A DNA stretch of 64,000 nt from Verrucomicrobiales bacterium (GCA_002698785.1 PAAG01000048.1:1-64000), one strand, 5' to 3'; positions 1-8,600 are shown, counted from the first letter of the stretch. The notes: generated from the sequence alone by a model not told the origin. Numbers and translations are program-made.

Positions 1-236
1 AGGCTTCGACTGAAGTCGAAGTTACGTCCATTGCTGGTGCTTCTCTTCTGTTGAGGCTTCGACTGAAGTCGAAGTTACGTCCATTGCTGGTGCTTCTCTT
101 CTGTTGAGGCTTCGACTGAAGTCGAAGTTACGTCCTTTGCTGGTGCTTCTCTTCTGTTGGGGCTTCGACTGAAGTCGAAGTTGCGTCCTTTGCTGGGGCT
201 TCGCTTCTGTTGGCTTCGACTGAAGTCGAAGTTACG
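1..236. repeat. 53-bp palindromic tandem repeat array
   Basis: Four full units start at 1, 54, 107 and 160, and a fifth truncated unit runs 213-236. Units 1 and 2 are identical, unit 3 differs by one base and unit 4 by several. Each unit holds an 8-bp inverted repeat, CTTCGACT/AGTCGAAG with a GA between, followed by a pyrimidine-rich spacer. The array starts at the window edge, so it may continue to the left. It lies just 3' of the minus-strand ABC gene (stop at 264), so in that transcript it would form a row of short hairpins. It is not a CRISPR array: the spacers are also repeated. Confidence 0.9.
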
Positions 237-263
237 TGTTTCGGAATTCGGGCGGAGGTGGTT

Positions 264-3200
264 TTACACCTTACGGAGTTGTCTTCCTAGTGCGGCTCGG
301 AGGAGGAGGAAGGCGATGAAGGGGAAGGTGAACATGGCGATGAGGTTGAGATGGAGGGTCTCGATATCAAAGGCAATCCAGGGCTTCTCGCTCCTTGGAG
401 GGAATTGGAAGTGGCGGTATTTTCCGAAGAAGACGTTGGGTGGATTTTTGACTCGTCGGTAGTCTTGCCGCTCGACTTCGGCGCGGTTGAAGAGGTCTTG
501 GACTTTTTCGTTGAGGTAGAGCTCGGTGGCGGTGTAGGTCTTGCCTTCGGTCTCGGGAATTTCGTAGTAGGGCTCGGGATCGAACTGGTGTTTGTCGAGT
601 GCGTTCCTGATTTTCCTGATCTGGCGGGCGACGCTCCGTGGGCTCTCGGCTTCGAGTCCGTGGACGATGGCGAGGGCTTGTTTGAGTTGGTAGAGGTAGT
701 CTTCTTGCTCTTCGGTGAGGGCTTGTTCAATGGGGATTTCGCTGAAGGCCTGGATTTCGTTTTCGATGTGGTTGGTGAGTTCGCTGGCGGGGTTGTTGTC
801 GGCGTGTTCGATGATGATGGATTCGTAGCTCCAGCGAAGGGGCATGAGGTGACAGACGGCGGGGACTTTGAGTTTGGAGTCTTCTTCGGTCTCGGCGGTG
901 GGGGTGAACCAGGAGCGGATGTTCTGGATGATGTTGAGGTCGCGGTTCATCTCGTCGTATTTGATGAGGGCTCCGCCGAGGATGATGTTGGGAATGAGGA
1001 TGAGGGGGATGATGTTGACGGCGGTCTTGGGGCTGGAGACGAGGCTGGAGATGAAGAGGCCTGCGGCGATGCCGACGAAGGAGGTAGCGAACATCCAGAG
1101 GAGGTTGGGCAGGAACATGGCCCGGATGCTGAGGATGGCGTCGCCTATGAGGAGGTAGATGACGCACTGGATGAGGGCGAAGAAGCCGAGGGAGATGTAT
1201 TTCCCGATGATGTAGCCGGAGACGCGGAAGCCGTGGTGTCTCTCGCGGAGGAGAAGGTTGCGGTCGCGGATGATTTCTTCGGCGGAGTTGGTCATGCCGA
1301 GGAAGAGGGCGGTGACGAGGGAGAGGAAGAGGTAGGTGGGGATGTGGAATGCGTTGGCGAAGGAGTAGGTGCCTTCTTCGGTGTAGCGCATGACTACGGA
1401 GATGAGGATGGCGAGGGCGGGGGCTTCGAGGAGGGTGGTGGCGAGGTTGGAGCGGTTCCGCAGTTTGGAGAAGAAGGCTCTTTTAAACTGGTTGGAGAAG
1501 CGGACCCAGTCGTGCCGAAGTCGGCGTGGGGGTGCCTGGGGTGTTTTCTGCAGGGCGACGGTCTGTGAGGTGTCGGACTCGATTTCGCGAAGGTTGACTT
1601 CTTCGAGGAGGCGGTAGGTCTGGAAGCGGTCGGCCCAGAAGGCGGAGTTGAAGCGGCGGGCGGGGATGAGGTTGCCGCGGGCGTCGCGTTCGAAGATGAT
1701 GTCGCCGCCGAGGTCGCGGAGGGGGGTCTCGAGGACGTCGAAGATGAAGTCGGGGGTGAAGTTGATGCGGTCGTCGTCGCCTTCGGAGACGGGGAGGGCG
1801 GAGGTGTAGATGCCTTCCTGTTTGCGGACGTCGTTGAAATATTCGAGCATCTGCATGGGGGTGCCGAAGAAGGCGAGCTTTCCTCCGTTGTCGAGGAGGA
1901 TGGCTTTGTCGAACATGTGGAAGAGTCGACTGGAGGGCTGGTGGATGGAGACGAGGGTGATCTTGTTGTGGGTGAGGCCACGGATCATCTCGAGGACGTG
2001 CTCGGAGTCTTTGGAGGAGAGGCCGGAGGTGGGTTCGTCGAAGAGGTAGATGTCGGCGATGCCGATCATGTCCATGGCGGCGTTGAGGCGGCGTCTTTGT
2101 CCTCCGGAAAGGGATTTGGTTTCGTTGTCGCCGGCGAGGCGGTGGCGGATTTCGTTGAGGCCGAGTTCGATGAGTTTGGAATCGACGCGGCGGCGGCGCT
2201 CGCCAATGGGGAAGTGGGGTGCGCGTATGGCGGCGGCGGTGTCGAGGTTTTCTTCGACGGTGAGGAGGGGATCGAATGTCTCGTCCTGGGGGATGAGGGC
2301 GATGTAGGAGGAGAGGTTTTTGTGTTCGGTATAGAGGTCGACTCCGTTGAGGTCGATGCGACCCTGGCGGGGTTTGATCTGGCCGCCGAGGGCTTTGAGA
2401 AGGGTTGATTTTCCGCAGCCGCTGGGGCCCATGACGCAGACCATTTCTCCGCGCTGTATGGAGAACGTGATCCCGTCGAGGGCGGGTGTCTTGCGATCGT
2501 AGGAGTGGGAGACGTCGCGGACTTTGAGGGTGGAGATGAGGTTACGCTCTTCTTCGATGATGCCGTCGGAGAAGTGACATCGGAGAAATTGACCGCCGCC
2601 GAGTGAAATGGTGGAGCCGTCTTTGAGGTTTGCTGTGCCGCGGACGGGTTCGCCTTCTACGGCGATGGGGCGCTCGGACTGGAGGATTTCTACGGAGCCG
2701 GTCTTTGTGCTGTTGTCGCAGCGGATGCGGAGCAGGATTTTGCCGGAGGCTCCGGGGGTAAGGAGGATGTCGCCGGGGGAGAGTTCGGCGGCGTCGTTGG
2801 AGACGAGGTAGATGGAGCGGTTGGGGGGAAGTTCGAAGCGGCCGCCAAGTTCGCGGGCTTTGCGGCGAAGGACGTCGAAGGAGATTTCGGTGTGGTCGGG
2901 AAAGTCGACTTTGTCCTGGGAGGTGACTTTGAATTTGTCGCCTGGGTTGAGGAGGCGGTTTCCAACGACGGCTTCGGTTTTGCGGAGGACTTCGACGTTG
3001 ATTTCGAGGCCGAAGGAAACTCGGAGGTAGCTCTGCTTGGTGCGGGTTTTCTCAATGAACTGGTTGCCGTTGAAGTCGCGGGCGAGGTAGAGCTGGACGG
3101 AGGAGACGTTTTTCTTGGAGTTGAAGTAGAAGACGAGGTCTTCAAAGGCGAGGACTTCTTCGCCGACAATGACGCGCTGGCCTTCGTAGAGGCGGCAGAA

Positions 3201-3953
3201 TTCTCCGGCGCTTACCTGGCGGCCGCGGGCGAGGATGGGGCCGGGACCGAGGTTCTTGATGAGGATGAGGTTGAGGAAGCGGAAGGCGACGACGGAGTGC
3301 TCGTCTTCGTCGGAGGCGATGTGGATGTCGCCGGTATCGGTGGTGGATAGAATAAGGGACTCGAGGTGGTGGGCGTCTTTGTCCTTTTTGGTGTCGGGCT
3401 GGGGATCGTTTTTCCGAAGCTGGGAGAGTTCGCTGGTGTTGAGCTGGTAGACGATGTTGATGGCCTCGGAGGCGACTCCGAGGGTGGTCATGAACTGGTA
3501 GAAGGTGATGAGGTTCTCTTTTGGCAGGCCTGCTCTGGATATGAGTACGTAGAGCTGGACGCCGAGGAGGACTTTATCTTCGAGGGGGAGGGACTCGGCG
3601 AGGTTTGAGGCAATGGCTTCGAGGTCTTGCCGACGGCTGAGGGACTTGATGAAGAGCTGGCGGAGCTCGGTGTAGACGGTCTCGGGAAAGTCGTAGCGAA
3701 GGAAGCCGAGGATGGAGTCGATTTCTTCTTCGACGACCTGCCCGTCGAGCTTGGTAAAGCCTGCGAAAACTTCGATGAGCATGGGCAGCATGGACTCTTC
3801 GGTGCGGGGAGTCTCGCTGCGAAAGAATGAGCGCTGGACGCGGTTCCAGAGTCGGCTACGGCTGCGTGCGGGAGCGGGTTCGGTGCGGGACTTTTTTCCC
3901 CGGGAGGTCAAATCGCTGATGGGGTCCCGGAGTGTGGGTGGAGTTTTCGACAT
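264..3953 (-). CDS. TerB-like/ABC transporter fusion (ABCG-type ATPase plus ABC-2 permease)
   Basis: A 1229-residue protein from the ATG at 3953; a GTG at 3998 would add 15 residues. Order seen: basic Arg/Ser/Pro-rich N-terminus; an acidic helical TerB/DjlA-like segment about residues 55-175; an unassigned beta-rich region to about 475 that may be FHA-like; then an ABC ATPase. The ATPase has Walker A GPSGCGKS near 509, LSGGQRRR near 615, Walker B YLFDEPTSG near 636 and an H-loop SIHQPSS near 670. A polytopic ABC-2 membrane region follows from about 850, with a last membrane helix at the C-terminus (IAMFTFPFIAFLLL). NBD before TMD is the ABCG half-transporter order. Substrate unknown. The gene is divergent from the C39-like membrane protein at 4125. 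The ABC assignment is firm; the TerB assignment is by pattern only. Confidence 0.85.
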   Translation of the reverse strand: MSKTPPTLRDPISDLTSRGKKSRTEPAPARSRSRLWNRVQRSFFRSETPRTEESMLPMLIEVFAGFTKLDGQVVEEEIDSILGFLRYDFPETVYTELRQLFIKSLSRRQDLEAIASNLAESLPLEDKVLLGVQLYVLISRAGLPKENLITFYQFMTTLGVASEAINIVYQLNTSELSQLRKNDPQPDTKKDKDAHHLESLILSTTDTGDIHIASDEDEHSVVAFRFLNLILIKNLGPGPILARGRQVSAGEFCRLYEGQRVIVGEEVLAFEDLVFYFNSKKNVSSVQLYLARDFNGNQFIEKTRTKQSYLRVSFGLEINVEVLRKTEAVVGNRLLNPGDKFKVTSQDKVDFPDHTEISFDVLRRKARELGGRFELPPNRSIYLVSNDAAELSPGDILLTPGASGKILLRIRCDNSTKTGSVEILQSERPIAVEGEPVRGTANLKDGSTISLGGGQFLRCHFSDGIIEEERNLISTLKVRDVSHSYDRKTPALDGITFSIQRGEMVCVMGPSGCGKSTLLKALGGQIKPRQGRIDLNGVDLYTEHKNLSSYIALIPQDETFDPLLTVEENLDTAAAIRAPHFPIGERRRRVDSKLIELGLNEIRHRLAGDNETKSLSGGQRRRLNAAMDMIGIADIYLFDEPTSGLSSKDSEHVLEMIRGLTHNKITLVSIHQPSSRLFHMFDKAILLDNGGKLAFFGTPMQMLEYFNDVRKQEGIYTSALPVSEGDDDRINFTPDFIFDVLETPLRDLGGDIIFERDARGNLIPARRFNSAFWADRFQTYRLLEEVNLREIESDTSQTVALQKTPQAPPRRLRHDWVRFSNQFKRAFFSKLRNRSNLATTLLEAPALAILISVVMRYTEEGTYSFANAFHIPTYLFLSLVTALFLGMTNSAEEIIRDRNLLLRERHHGFRVSGYIIGKYISLGFFALIQCVIYLLIGDAILSIRAMFLPNLLWMFATSFVGIAAGLFISSLVSSPKTAVNIIPLILIPNIILGGALIKYDEMNRDLNIIQNIRSWFTPTAETEEDSKLKVPAVCHLMPLRWSYESIIIEHADNNPASELTNHIENEIQAFSEIPIEQALTEEQEDYLYQLKQALAIVHGLEAESPRSVARQIRKIRNALDKHQFDPEPYYEIPETEGKTYTATELYLNEKVQDLFNRAEVERQDYRRVKNPPNVFFGKYRHFQFPPRSEKPWIAFDIETLHLNLIAMFTFPFIAFLLLRAALGRQLRKV

Positions 3954-4077
3954 TGGAAGGCTGAGTAGAGGGCGATCGGGTCTGGGAATGTATACCACTT
4001 CCGGGAAAGTTGGAAACCTGTGTTCTCGGATTCGGGGAAGGCTGAAATTGTTTCGGAGAGGTGAATTTTCTGCTTTT

Positions 4078-4105
4078 AAATATAATATTTATGGATATTA
4101 TATTT
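4078..4105. promoter_or_regulatory. AT-rich palindrome in the divergent promoter region
   Basis: Perfect 10-bp inverted repeat AAATATAATA (4078-4087) and TATTATATTT (4096-4105) around an 8-base centre, in an otherwise GC-rich region between the divergent starts at 3953 and 4125. Both strands carry a TATAAT-like hexamer inside the arms. It could be a pair of divergent -10 elements, an operator, or both. No clear -35 boxes were assigned. Confidence 0.5.
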
Positions 4106-4124
4106 GTAAGATCGTTTGTTTTCT

Positions 4125-5108
4125 ATGGATTCGTTTCGTGACCCCGATATTTCCCGTCCTTCTAAAGCGTTGAGCCTGGTGCGGTTGCACCATGGGGTGA
4201 GTCCGATTTCTGAGGATAGGATTCCGGCTGTGGAGGTGGCGAGTTCGATGAGGAAGGGTGCGATGTGGCGTGCGGGGGCAAGGGCAAACCATCTTCATGC
4301 AAGGCGCCGGAGGGTGAAGTTGGAGGAGATTCCGGAGAGGGCGTTTCCTGTGATCCTGGAGGTGAGTGGTGGAAGTAATTTTGTGATTTTGAAGGAGCGA
4401 ACGGACAGTGAGACGTTCCTTGTGCAATTCCCTGATTCTCGGGAATCGACTGTGTCGAGGAAGAGGCTGGCGGAGGTGTATGATGGGGAGTGTATTTTCC
4501 TGAGTCCGAAGCGGAGTGGTGGAATGGGAGGCGGTCTGCGTCGTTTGTTTTCTCGAGTTCGTGGCAGGAATGTGGCGGAGTCCGCGATGGTGAATGGTCT
4601 GATTGCGGTGGTGTCTCTGTTGTTGGTGATGAATCATGAGTCGGCTTTCGCTGGTTTTTCAACGCATTCGCTGGTGACGCCTCTTTTCGGGGTGATTGCA
4701 GCCGGGGCTGTTCTTGCTGGTATTGTGAGGATGAGGAAGGCATTTTTCGATCAGTCGAGTGAGAACCTGTTGGCGGACTGTTTTGCTCTTCCGATTTTTG
4801 CAGGGCTCCTGGTTGTATTGGCGGGATGGGCAACGGTGCCGTTTTTCCTGATGGGGTTGTCGATTCTTGCCTTTCGAGTTCTGTCGAAAACGGTGGGATC
4901 GGAAGAGTCGAGAATTGACCGAAATCGCCGTTGGCTGGTGGGGGCTTCGTTTCTCGCGGGCTGCCTGTCGATGGGAGGAGCGATGGCGATGGGGTTGATC
5001 AGCCCAGCTGTGATGACGGGTGCTCTCGTGTTGGGGACTTATGCTATGTATGTGCTGATCTGCAGTAGTCGCGTTTGGAAGGAAGCTCGTATCGAGTCAC
5101 TGGATTGA
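4125..5108 (+). CDS. Orphan C39-peptidase-like domain with six membrane helices
   Basis: A 327-residue protein from the ATG at 4125; a TTG at 4116 is the alternative. Residues about 12-130 resemble the N-terminal C39-like (CLD) region of type I secretion ABC exporters: an ALSLVRLHHG opening, a basic RARANHLHARRR patch, then PERAFPVILE and a Tyr-x-Gly-x-Cys segment (VYDGECIFLSP). No catalytic Cys-His pair is evident, as in the degenerate CLD domains that bind substrate rather than cut it. About six hydrophobic helices follow (from residue 155 to the end). There is no ATP-binding cassette, so the usual exporter is truncated or split. It is divergent from an ABC protein. The fold is inferred from pattern; the function is unknown. 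Confidence 0.6.
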   Translation: MDSFRDPDISRPSKALSLVRLHHGVSPISEDRIPAVEVASSMRKGAMWRAGARANHLHARRRRVKLEEIPERAFPVILEVSGGSNFVILKERTDSETFLVQFPDSRESTVSRKRLAEVYDGECIFLSPKRSGGMGGGLRRLFSRVRGRNVAESAMVNGLIAVVSLLLVMNHESAFAGFSTHSLVTPLFGVIAAGAVLAGIVRMRKAFFDQSSENLLADCFALPIFAGLLVVLAGWATVPFFLMGLSILAFRVLSKTVGSEESRIDRNRRWLVGASFLAGCLSMGGAMAMGLISPAVMTGALVLGTYAMYVLICSSRVWKEARIESLD

Positions 5109-5166
5109 AGGATTTCAGCGGGGATTTTTGGTGGCAGGTGCCGAACGACACCGCTAGTCTTGCCTC

Positions 5167-6333
5167 ATGGAGGTGCAGACGATACGTGATTTGAAGCAAC
5201 AAGCTGGTGCGGTGCCGGGGGCAGTGAAATTTCACGCCCAGCTCGAGAAGTTGCTACAGAAGACGACGAAGACGGGGAATCCGTTTTATGAGCTGACGTT
5301 TGCGGATGCGGAGGAGACGCTGGTGCTTCGTGTCTGGAATAATTCGCCGATGTTCGATTCGTGCAGTCAGTTGCAGGAGCGGCAGTATTACGAGATTTCG
5401 GGGGAGTTCGGTTTGGGAAATGATGGTCGTTCGATTGACAGTCGAAGCTGGACTCCGCGTGGGCTGGATGAACGGGAGGCGGCGGCGCTTTTGGCGGGGT
5501 CGCCTGAGTTGCGAGAGAAGCAGGAGCGCGACTACCGATACATTTGCGAGACGGTGGGTGCGGTATCTGATCCGAGGTTGAAGGCTCTGGGAGAGGCGTT
5601 TTTGAATCAATTTGGTGACCGTTTTCAACGTACGGGTGCGGCGCGGGATTATCACCATGCTCGTCGCGGTGGACTGGTGGAGCATGTTTCGCAGATGATG
5701 CGTGCGGCGGTGCAGATATGTGAGGCTTACGAGATGCTGAACCGTGATCTGCTGGTCACGGGTGTTCTTTTTCACGACATCGGAAAGCTGTGGGAGAATG
5801 CCTACACGCCGAAAGGTTTTACAATGCCTTTTACTGAGATCAGTGAACTGATCGGGCATATTCCGCTGGGAATGGAGATCGTGAACAAGCTGTGGCGCGA
5901 GTTGCAGGACGATCCTTCTGTGGGGGCGAATTGGGAGAACCTTGAGCCGAGTTCTGAGCGTGTCAGGCTGCATTTGCTACACTTGATCGTGTCGCATCAT
6001 GGCGAGCTGGAGTTCGGGTCGCCGGTGGTGCCGAAAACGCCGGAAGCGCAGGCGCTACATTATATTGATAACCTTGACGCGAAGATGGAAATGTTCGACC
6101 GGGGATATCAGGTAGCGGGTGAGTTAGGTAGGAATGTTTATGAGCGTGTCAGGCCTTTGCCGGGGAGGTTGATCACGCCGCTTCCTGCATTCGCTGGTGG
6201 AGGGGGAGCGCCTGCTTACCAGGAAGAGGTAGTGGAAGATCCGGGGCCGCCTGCGCCAGCCAATGCTGTAGAGGGGGATGGGCTGCCTATTCCGATGCCG
6301 GTGGATTCGGACGATCGACCCGAGCCGTTTTGA
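5167..6333 (+). CDS. HD-domain 3'-5' exoribonuclease, YhaM family
   Basis: A 388-residue cytoplasmic protein with the two-part YhaM layout. Residues about 5-100 form an OB-fold nucleic-acid-binding domain (starts IRDLKQQAG, ends around SRSWTPRG). Residues about 150-340 are an HD phosphohydrolase domain with HHARRGGLVEH (163-173), LFHDIGK (201-207), and later SHHG and DNLDAK metal-ligand motifs. YhaM proteins degrade RNA and single-stranded DNA from the 3' end with divalent metal. The C-terminal 50 residues are Pro/Gly/Glu-rich and probably disordered. The ATG at 5167 gives the usual N-terminus. It sits alone, 58 bp after the CLD gene. Confidence 0.85.
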   Translation: MEVQTIRDLKQQAGAVPGAVKFHAQLEKLLQKTTKTGNPFYELTFADAEETLVLRVWNNSPMFDSCSQLQERQYYEISGEFGLGNDGRSIDSRSWTPRGLDEREAAALLAGSPELREKQERDYRYICETVGAVSDPRLKALGEAFLNQFGDRFQRTGAARDYHHARRGGLVEHVSQMMRAAVQICEAYEMLNRDLLVTGVLFHDIGKLWENAYTPKGFTMPFTEISELIGHIPLGMEIVNKLWRELQDDPSVGANWENLEPSSERVRLHLLHLIVSHHGELEFGSPVVPKTPEAQALHYIDNLDAKMEMFDRGYQVAGELGRNVYERVRPLPGRLITPLPAFAGGGGAPAYQEEVVEDPGPPAPANAVEGDGLPIPMPVDSDDRPEPF

Positions 6334-6337
6334 TTTT

Positions 6338-6877
6338 CTATCGGGCTTCGAGTTCGGCGGGGTGCAGTTCGACCATGAGGTCGCCGGCGATGGTTTCAAT
6401 TTTCTGAAGAAGATCGGCGGCGTCGATGGAATCCGGGACCAGAAGGCGGGCGTTCGTTTTGAAAAGACGTTCGCCAGACCAGGGTGCGAGTGTGCAGTCG
6501 GTGGTGAGTTCGACGACGTTGACGCCTTCTGCTGCGAGGGTTTTGGAAATGACAGCAACGATTCCCTGTCGATCCTGCCCGACTACTTCCAGATCGTAGG
6601 ACAGGCCTGAGTCGGATGCTGTTTCCTCGTCGCCTTTGGTGATGTGCGCGATGGATGTGTGGAGGCCTGAGTCTTCCAGCTCGGCGAGGGAGTCGCGGAG
6701 GGCTGGCACTTTCTCTTCTTCGATCACGACCTGGACCATGCCGGAGAACTGCCCTGCCAGTTGGACGAGTCGGCTTCCTTCCCAGTTGCCTGAAGCGGCT
6801 CGAATAACGGCAGAAAGTTGCTCGACCAGACCGGGGCGATCGGGGCCAATGACGTGAACGATTACGGAGACCTGCAT
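6338..6877 (-). CDS. Double ACT-domain regulator, GcvR-like
   Basis: About 179 residues made of two ACT domains. The first opens VIVHVIGPDRPGLVEQL; the second opens about residue 90 with LEVVGQDRQGIVAVIS. Two tandem ACT domains and nothing else is the build of GcvR-type proteins, which modulate glycine-cleavage control in Enterobacteria; here the ligand and partner are unknown. The start at 6877 (MQVSV) is preferred over an upstream ATG at 6895, because the upstream six codons lie inside the inverted repeat at 6881 and a GAAAGG ribosome-binding site lies just upstream of 6877. It converges with the YhaM-like gene, 4 bp apart. Confidence 0.8.
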   Translation of the reverse strand: MQVSVIVHVIGPDRPGLVEQLSAVIRAASGNWEGSRLVQLAGQFSGMVQVVIEEEKVPALRDSLAELEDSGLHTSIAHITKGDEETASDSGLSYDLEVVGQDRQGIVAVISKTLAAEGVNVVELTTDCTLAPWSGERLFKTNARLLVPDSIDAADLLQKIETIAGDLMVELHPAELEAR

Positions 6878-6880
6878 AAA

Positions 6881-7094
6881 AATACCTTTCGCCAAAATTC
6901 TTTACCAAACAATTCTTTTTGACTCTTAGGATAAGCTTCGCTGCGCTCAGAGGTGTGTTGTAAGTCTCGGGCAGAAATCTGCAGTAACTTCGTTCCTCAT
7001 TCGATCGTTGGGGAACCCCAACTCACACCTGAGCGCCTCGTTACGACCAATTTCTGCCTCGAGGTTTTGACAAATAATTTTGGCGAAAGGTATT
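6881..7094. repeat. 214-bp inverted-repeat element with structured interior
   Basis: Perfect 19-bp terminal inverted repeats AATACCTTTCGCCAAAATT (6881-6899) and its complement (7076-7094). The interior holds a 7-bp perfect hairpin GTTGGGG/CCCCAAC at 7007-7022 and two further near-complementary pairs: GCGCTCAGAGGTGTG at about 6943 with CACACCTGAGCGC at about 7024, and CTCGGGCAGAAAT at about 6966 with ATTTCTGCCTCGAG at about 7050. These two pairs interleave rather than nest. The left arm carries the ribosome-binding site of the ACT gene. It fills most of the gap between the UbiA and ACT genes. A non-autonomous mobile element or a folded 5' leader are both possible. Confidence 0.75.
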
Positions 7095-7132
7095 CTGGAG
7101 TTAACGGGATTTGTTAGATTGGTCCAGACAGA

Positions 7133-8008
7133 TCAGGTGGCCGGAATGAACCTCTGTGCGATCAGGGTGAGGACGAAGCAAAGGAGGCAACCGAGAGCGG
7201 CGGGTAAGCTGGCGAAGGAGACTGCCGCGGCGTCGTAGAGGGCGATGCCGGCGATAGCGAAGGCGATTCCTTTGGGGATTTTCTCACGTAGGCTGGTCCG
7301 AATGATGGCGACCCATGCCCAGATAGCAATGATTCCGGTGAGGATGAGGCCATACATCTTCGGACTGTCAGGAACGGTGCGAGATGCGATGAGGGGAAAT
7401 AAGATCGGAAGCATCAGGAGAATGCGAGGGAGGAATGACAGGGCACTGGGTTGATCGAGATGTTCGTTGCGAGCGGCGAGCGTGAGGCCTGCAATGTAGA
7501 GAACGACTCCCCCCGCGATGGTGAAGAGGACTCCGGGTACCATCCACCCTGCCGAGGTGACGCCGACAGCGCTGCCTGCCCCGATGTAGACGAGCGCCCG
7601 GCAGAGGCCCATGATCAGGACCGAGCCTGACCATTTCTTATGCAACCAGTTGTAGAGTAGGATGGCGGCGACTAGACCCGTTGCCCAATACCAGTGGGTG
7701 GTGGTCAGGAGCATCAGGATTTTGAACCCGACGATCATCTGGAGGATGCCAATGAGCCAGACGGCTTTTTCAGACACTTTACCCGAGGGGATGGGGCGAC
7801 CGGGAGAGTGTTTACGATCCCAAAGGGCGTCGAATGCGTCGTTCAACGTCATTCCGCCGATGTAGAGAAAGCTCATGCCGCCGATGAGCCAGACCAATTC
7901 TGCGACGAGTCCGCCACCGCAAAGAAACCAGCCGACGGCGACGTTTGTCCAGACGGTTGGCAGGTTTGATATGCGACCGAGTATCAGAAGTGTTCGGAGG
8001 AAAGACAT
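7133..8008 (-). CDS. UbiA-family prenyltransferase
   Basis: A 291-residue integral membrane protein with about eight to nine hydrophobic helices. The family's first Asp-rich motif is clear: LNDAFDALWDRKHSPGRPIP, with Asn56-Asp57, Asp60 and Asp64, which binds prenyl diphosphate through magnesium. The second region (MGLCRALVYIGAG) lacks the usual Asp pair, as in the EboC-like branch of the family, so catalysis and substrate are uncertain. Members transfer prenyl chains to quinone, haem, chlorophyll or lipid acceptors. It is 6 bp downstream of the unknown gene at 8015, so the two are probably cotranscribed. Confidence 0.85.
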   Translation of the reverse strand: MSFLRTLLILGRISNLPTVWTNVAVGWFLCGGGLVAELVWLIGGMSFLYIGGMTLNDAFDALWDRKHSPGRPIPSGKVSEKAVWLIGILQMIVGFKILMLLTTTHWYWATGLVAAILLYNWLHKKWSGSVLIMGLCRALVYIGAGSAVGVTSAGWMVPGVLFTIAGGVVLYIAGLTLAARNEHLDQPSALSFLPRILLMLPILFPLIASRTVPDSPKMYGLILTGIIAIWAWVAIIRTSLREKIPKGIAFAIAGIALYDAAAVSFASLPAALGCLLCFVLTLIAQRFIPAT

Positions 8009-8014
8009 CGGGAT

Positions 8015-8584
8015 TTACGCAACTGGGAGGATGAAACCGCCGGGGACTTTTTCAATAGGGCCGTAAGCGTCGAGGTCGACGAATTGCTTGGCGAATTCTG
8101 AAATTTCCGCATCGTCTCCGTTGAGTTTCTTTTCGATGCTGGTGCCGATTCGGAGTGGGCCAGGTTCGAGTGAAAGGTTGAAGGTCATTTCCATTTGTTC
8201 GAGATCGTCTCGGTTTGCTTCGATTTCGAAGTCGACTTCTGTCTCAAATTGGAGGGAGATTTTGCCGTCTGAGATTTCTCCGAATGCAAGGCCGGTGACG
8301 TCTGCCGGATTTTGCTCTCCGAAGAGCATCATGGCGGCATCTACGGAACCGGGTTTCGGATAGTAAGGAAATTCGTAGGTCTGATTCTCGAGCTCTTTCC
8401 AGCTTCGAGAAGGGACGATGATGCTGTTTACGCGAAGGAGGGGCGTCATCTCCTCGTCGTCAATTTCGGTAGGCTGGAAGCGGATTTCGACGAAGAACTC
8501 AAGGCGCGGTTCAATTGCTGCTCCGGGGTTTTCGAAGAGTATCTGGCCCAGCGTTCCGCCGGTTGGTACGAAGAGTTCGCTCAT
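8015..8584 (-). CDS. Conserved hypothetical protein upstream of UbiA gene
   Basis: About 189 residues from the ATG at 8584 (MSELFVPTGG); an ATG at 8593 is also in frame. It is acidic, has no cysteine, signal peptide or membrane helix, and alternates short hydrophobic and charged stretches, suggesting a beta-rich soluble protein. Not recognised. The near-contact with the UbiA gene suggests the two proteins act together or are at least co-expressed. Confidence 0.65.
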   Translation of the reverse strand: MSELFVPTGGTLGQILFENPGAAIEPRLEFFVEIRFQPTEIDDEEMTPLLRVNSIIVPSRSWKELENQTYEFPYYPKPGSVDAAMMLFGEQNPADVTGLAFGEISDGKISLQFETEVDFEIEANRDDLEQMEMTFNLSLEPGPLRIGTSIEKKLNGDDAEISEFAKQFVDLDAYGPIEKVPGGFILPVA

Positions 8585-8600
8585 GGGGCGCATAGCCTAG

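Noticed and set aside
1-236. CRISPR array
   Set aside because: The spacers between palindromes are themselves repeated and the unit is one contiguous 53-bp repeat; no cas genes are near.
351-1568. Long plus-strand frame opposite the ABC gene
   Set aside because: Its Gly/Val/Asp/Glu-rich composition is the mirror of a GC-rich gene on the other strand, and the minus-strand frame has clear ABC motifs. Similar mirrored frames occur opposite the helicase, WD40 and sulfatase genes.
7133-8008. Naming the prenyltransferase ubiA, menA or eboC
   Set aside because: The family is clear but the second Asp motif is missing and no pathway neighbours support a specific substrate.
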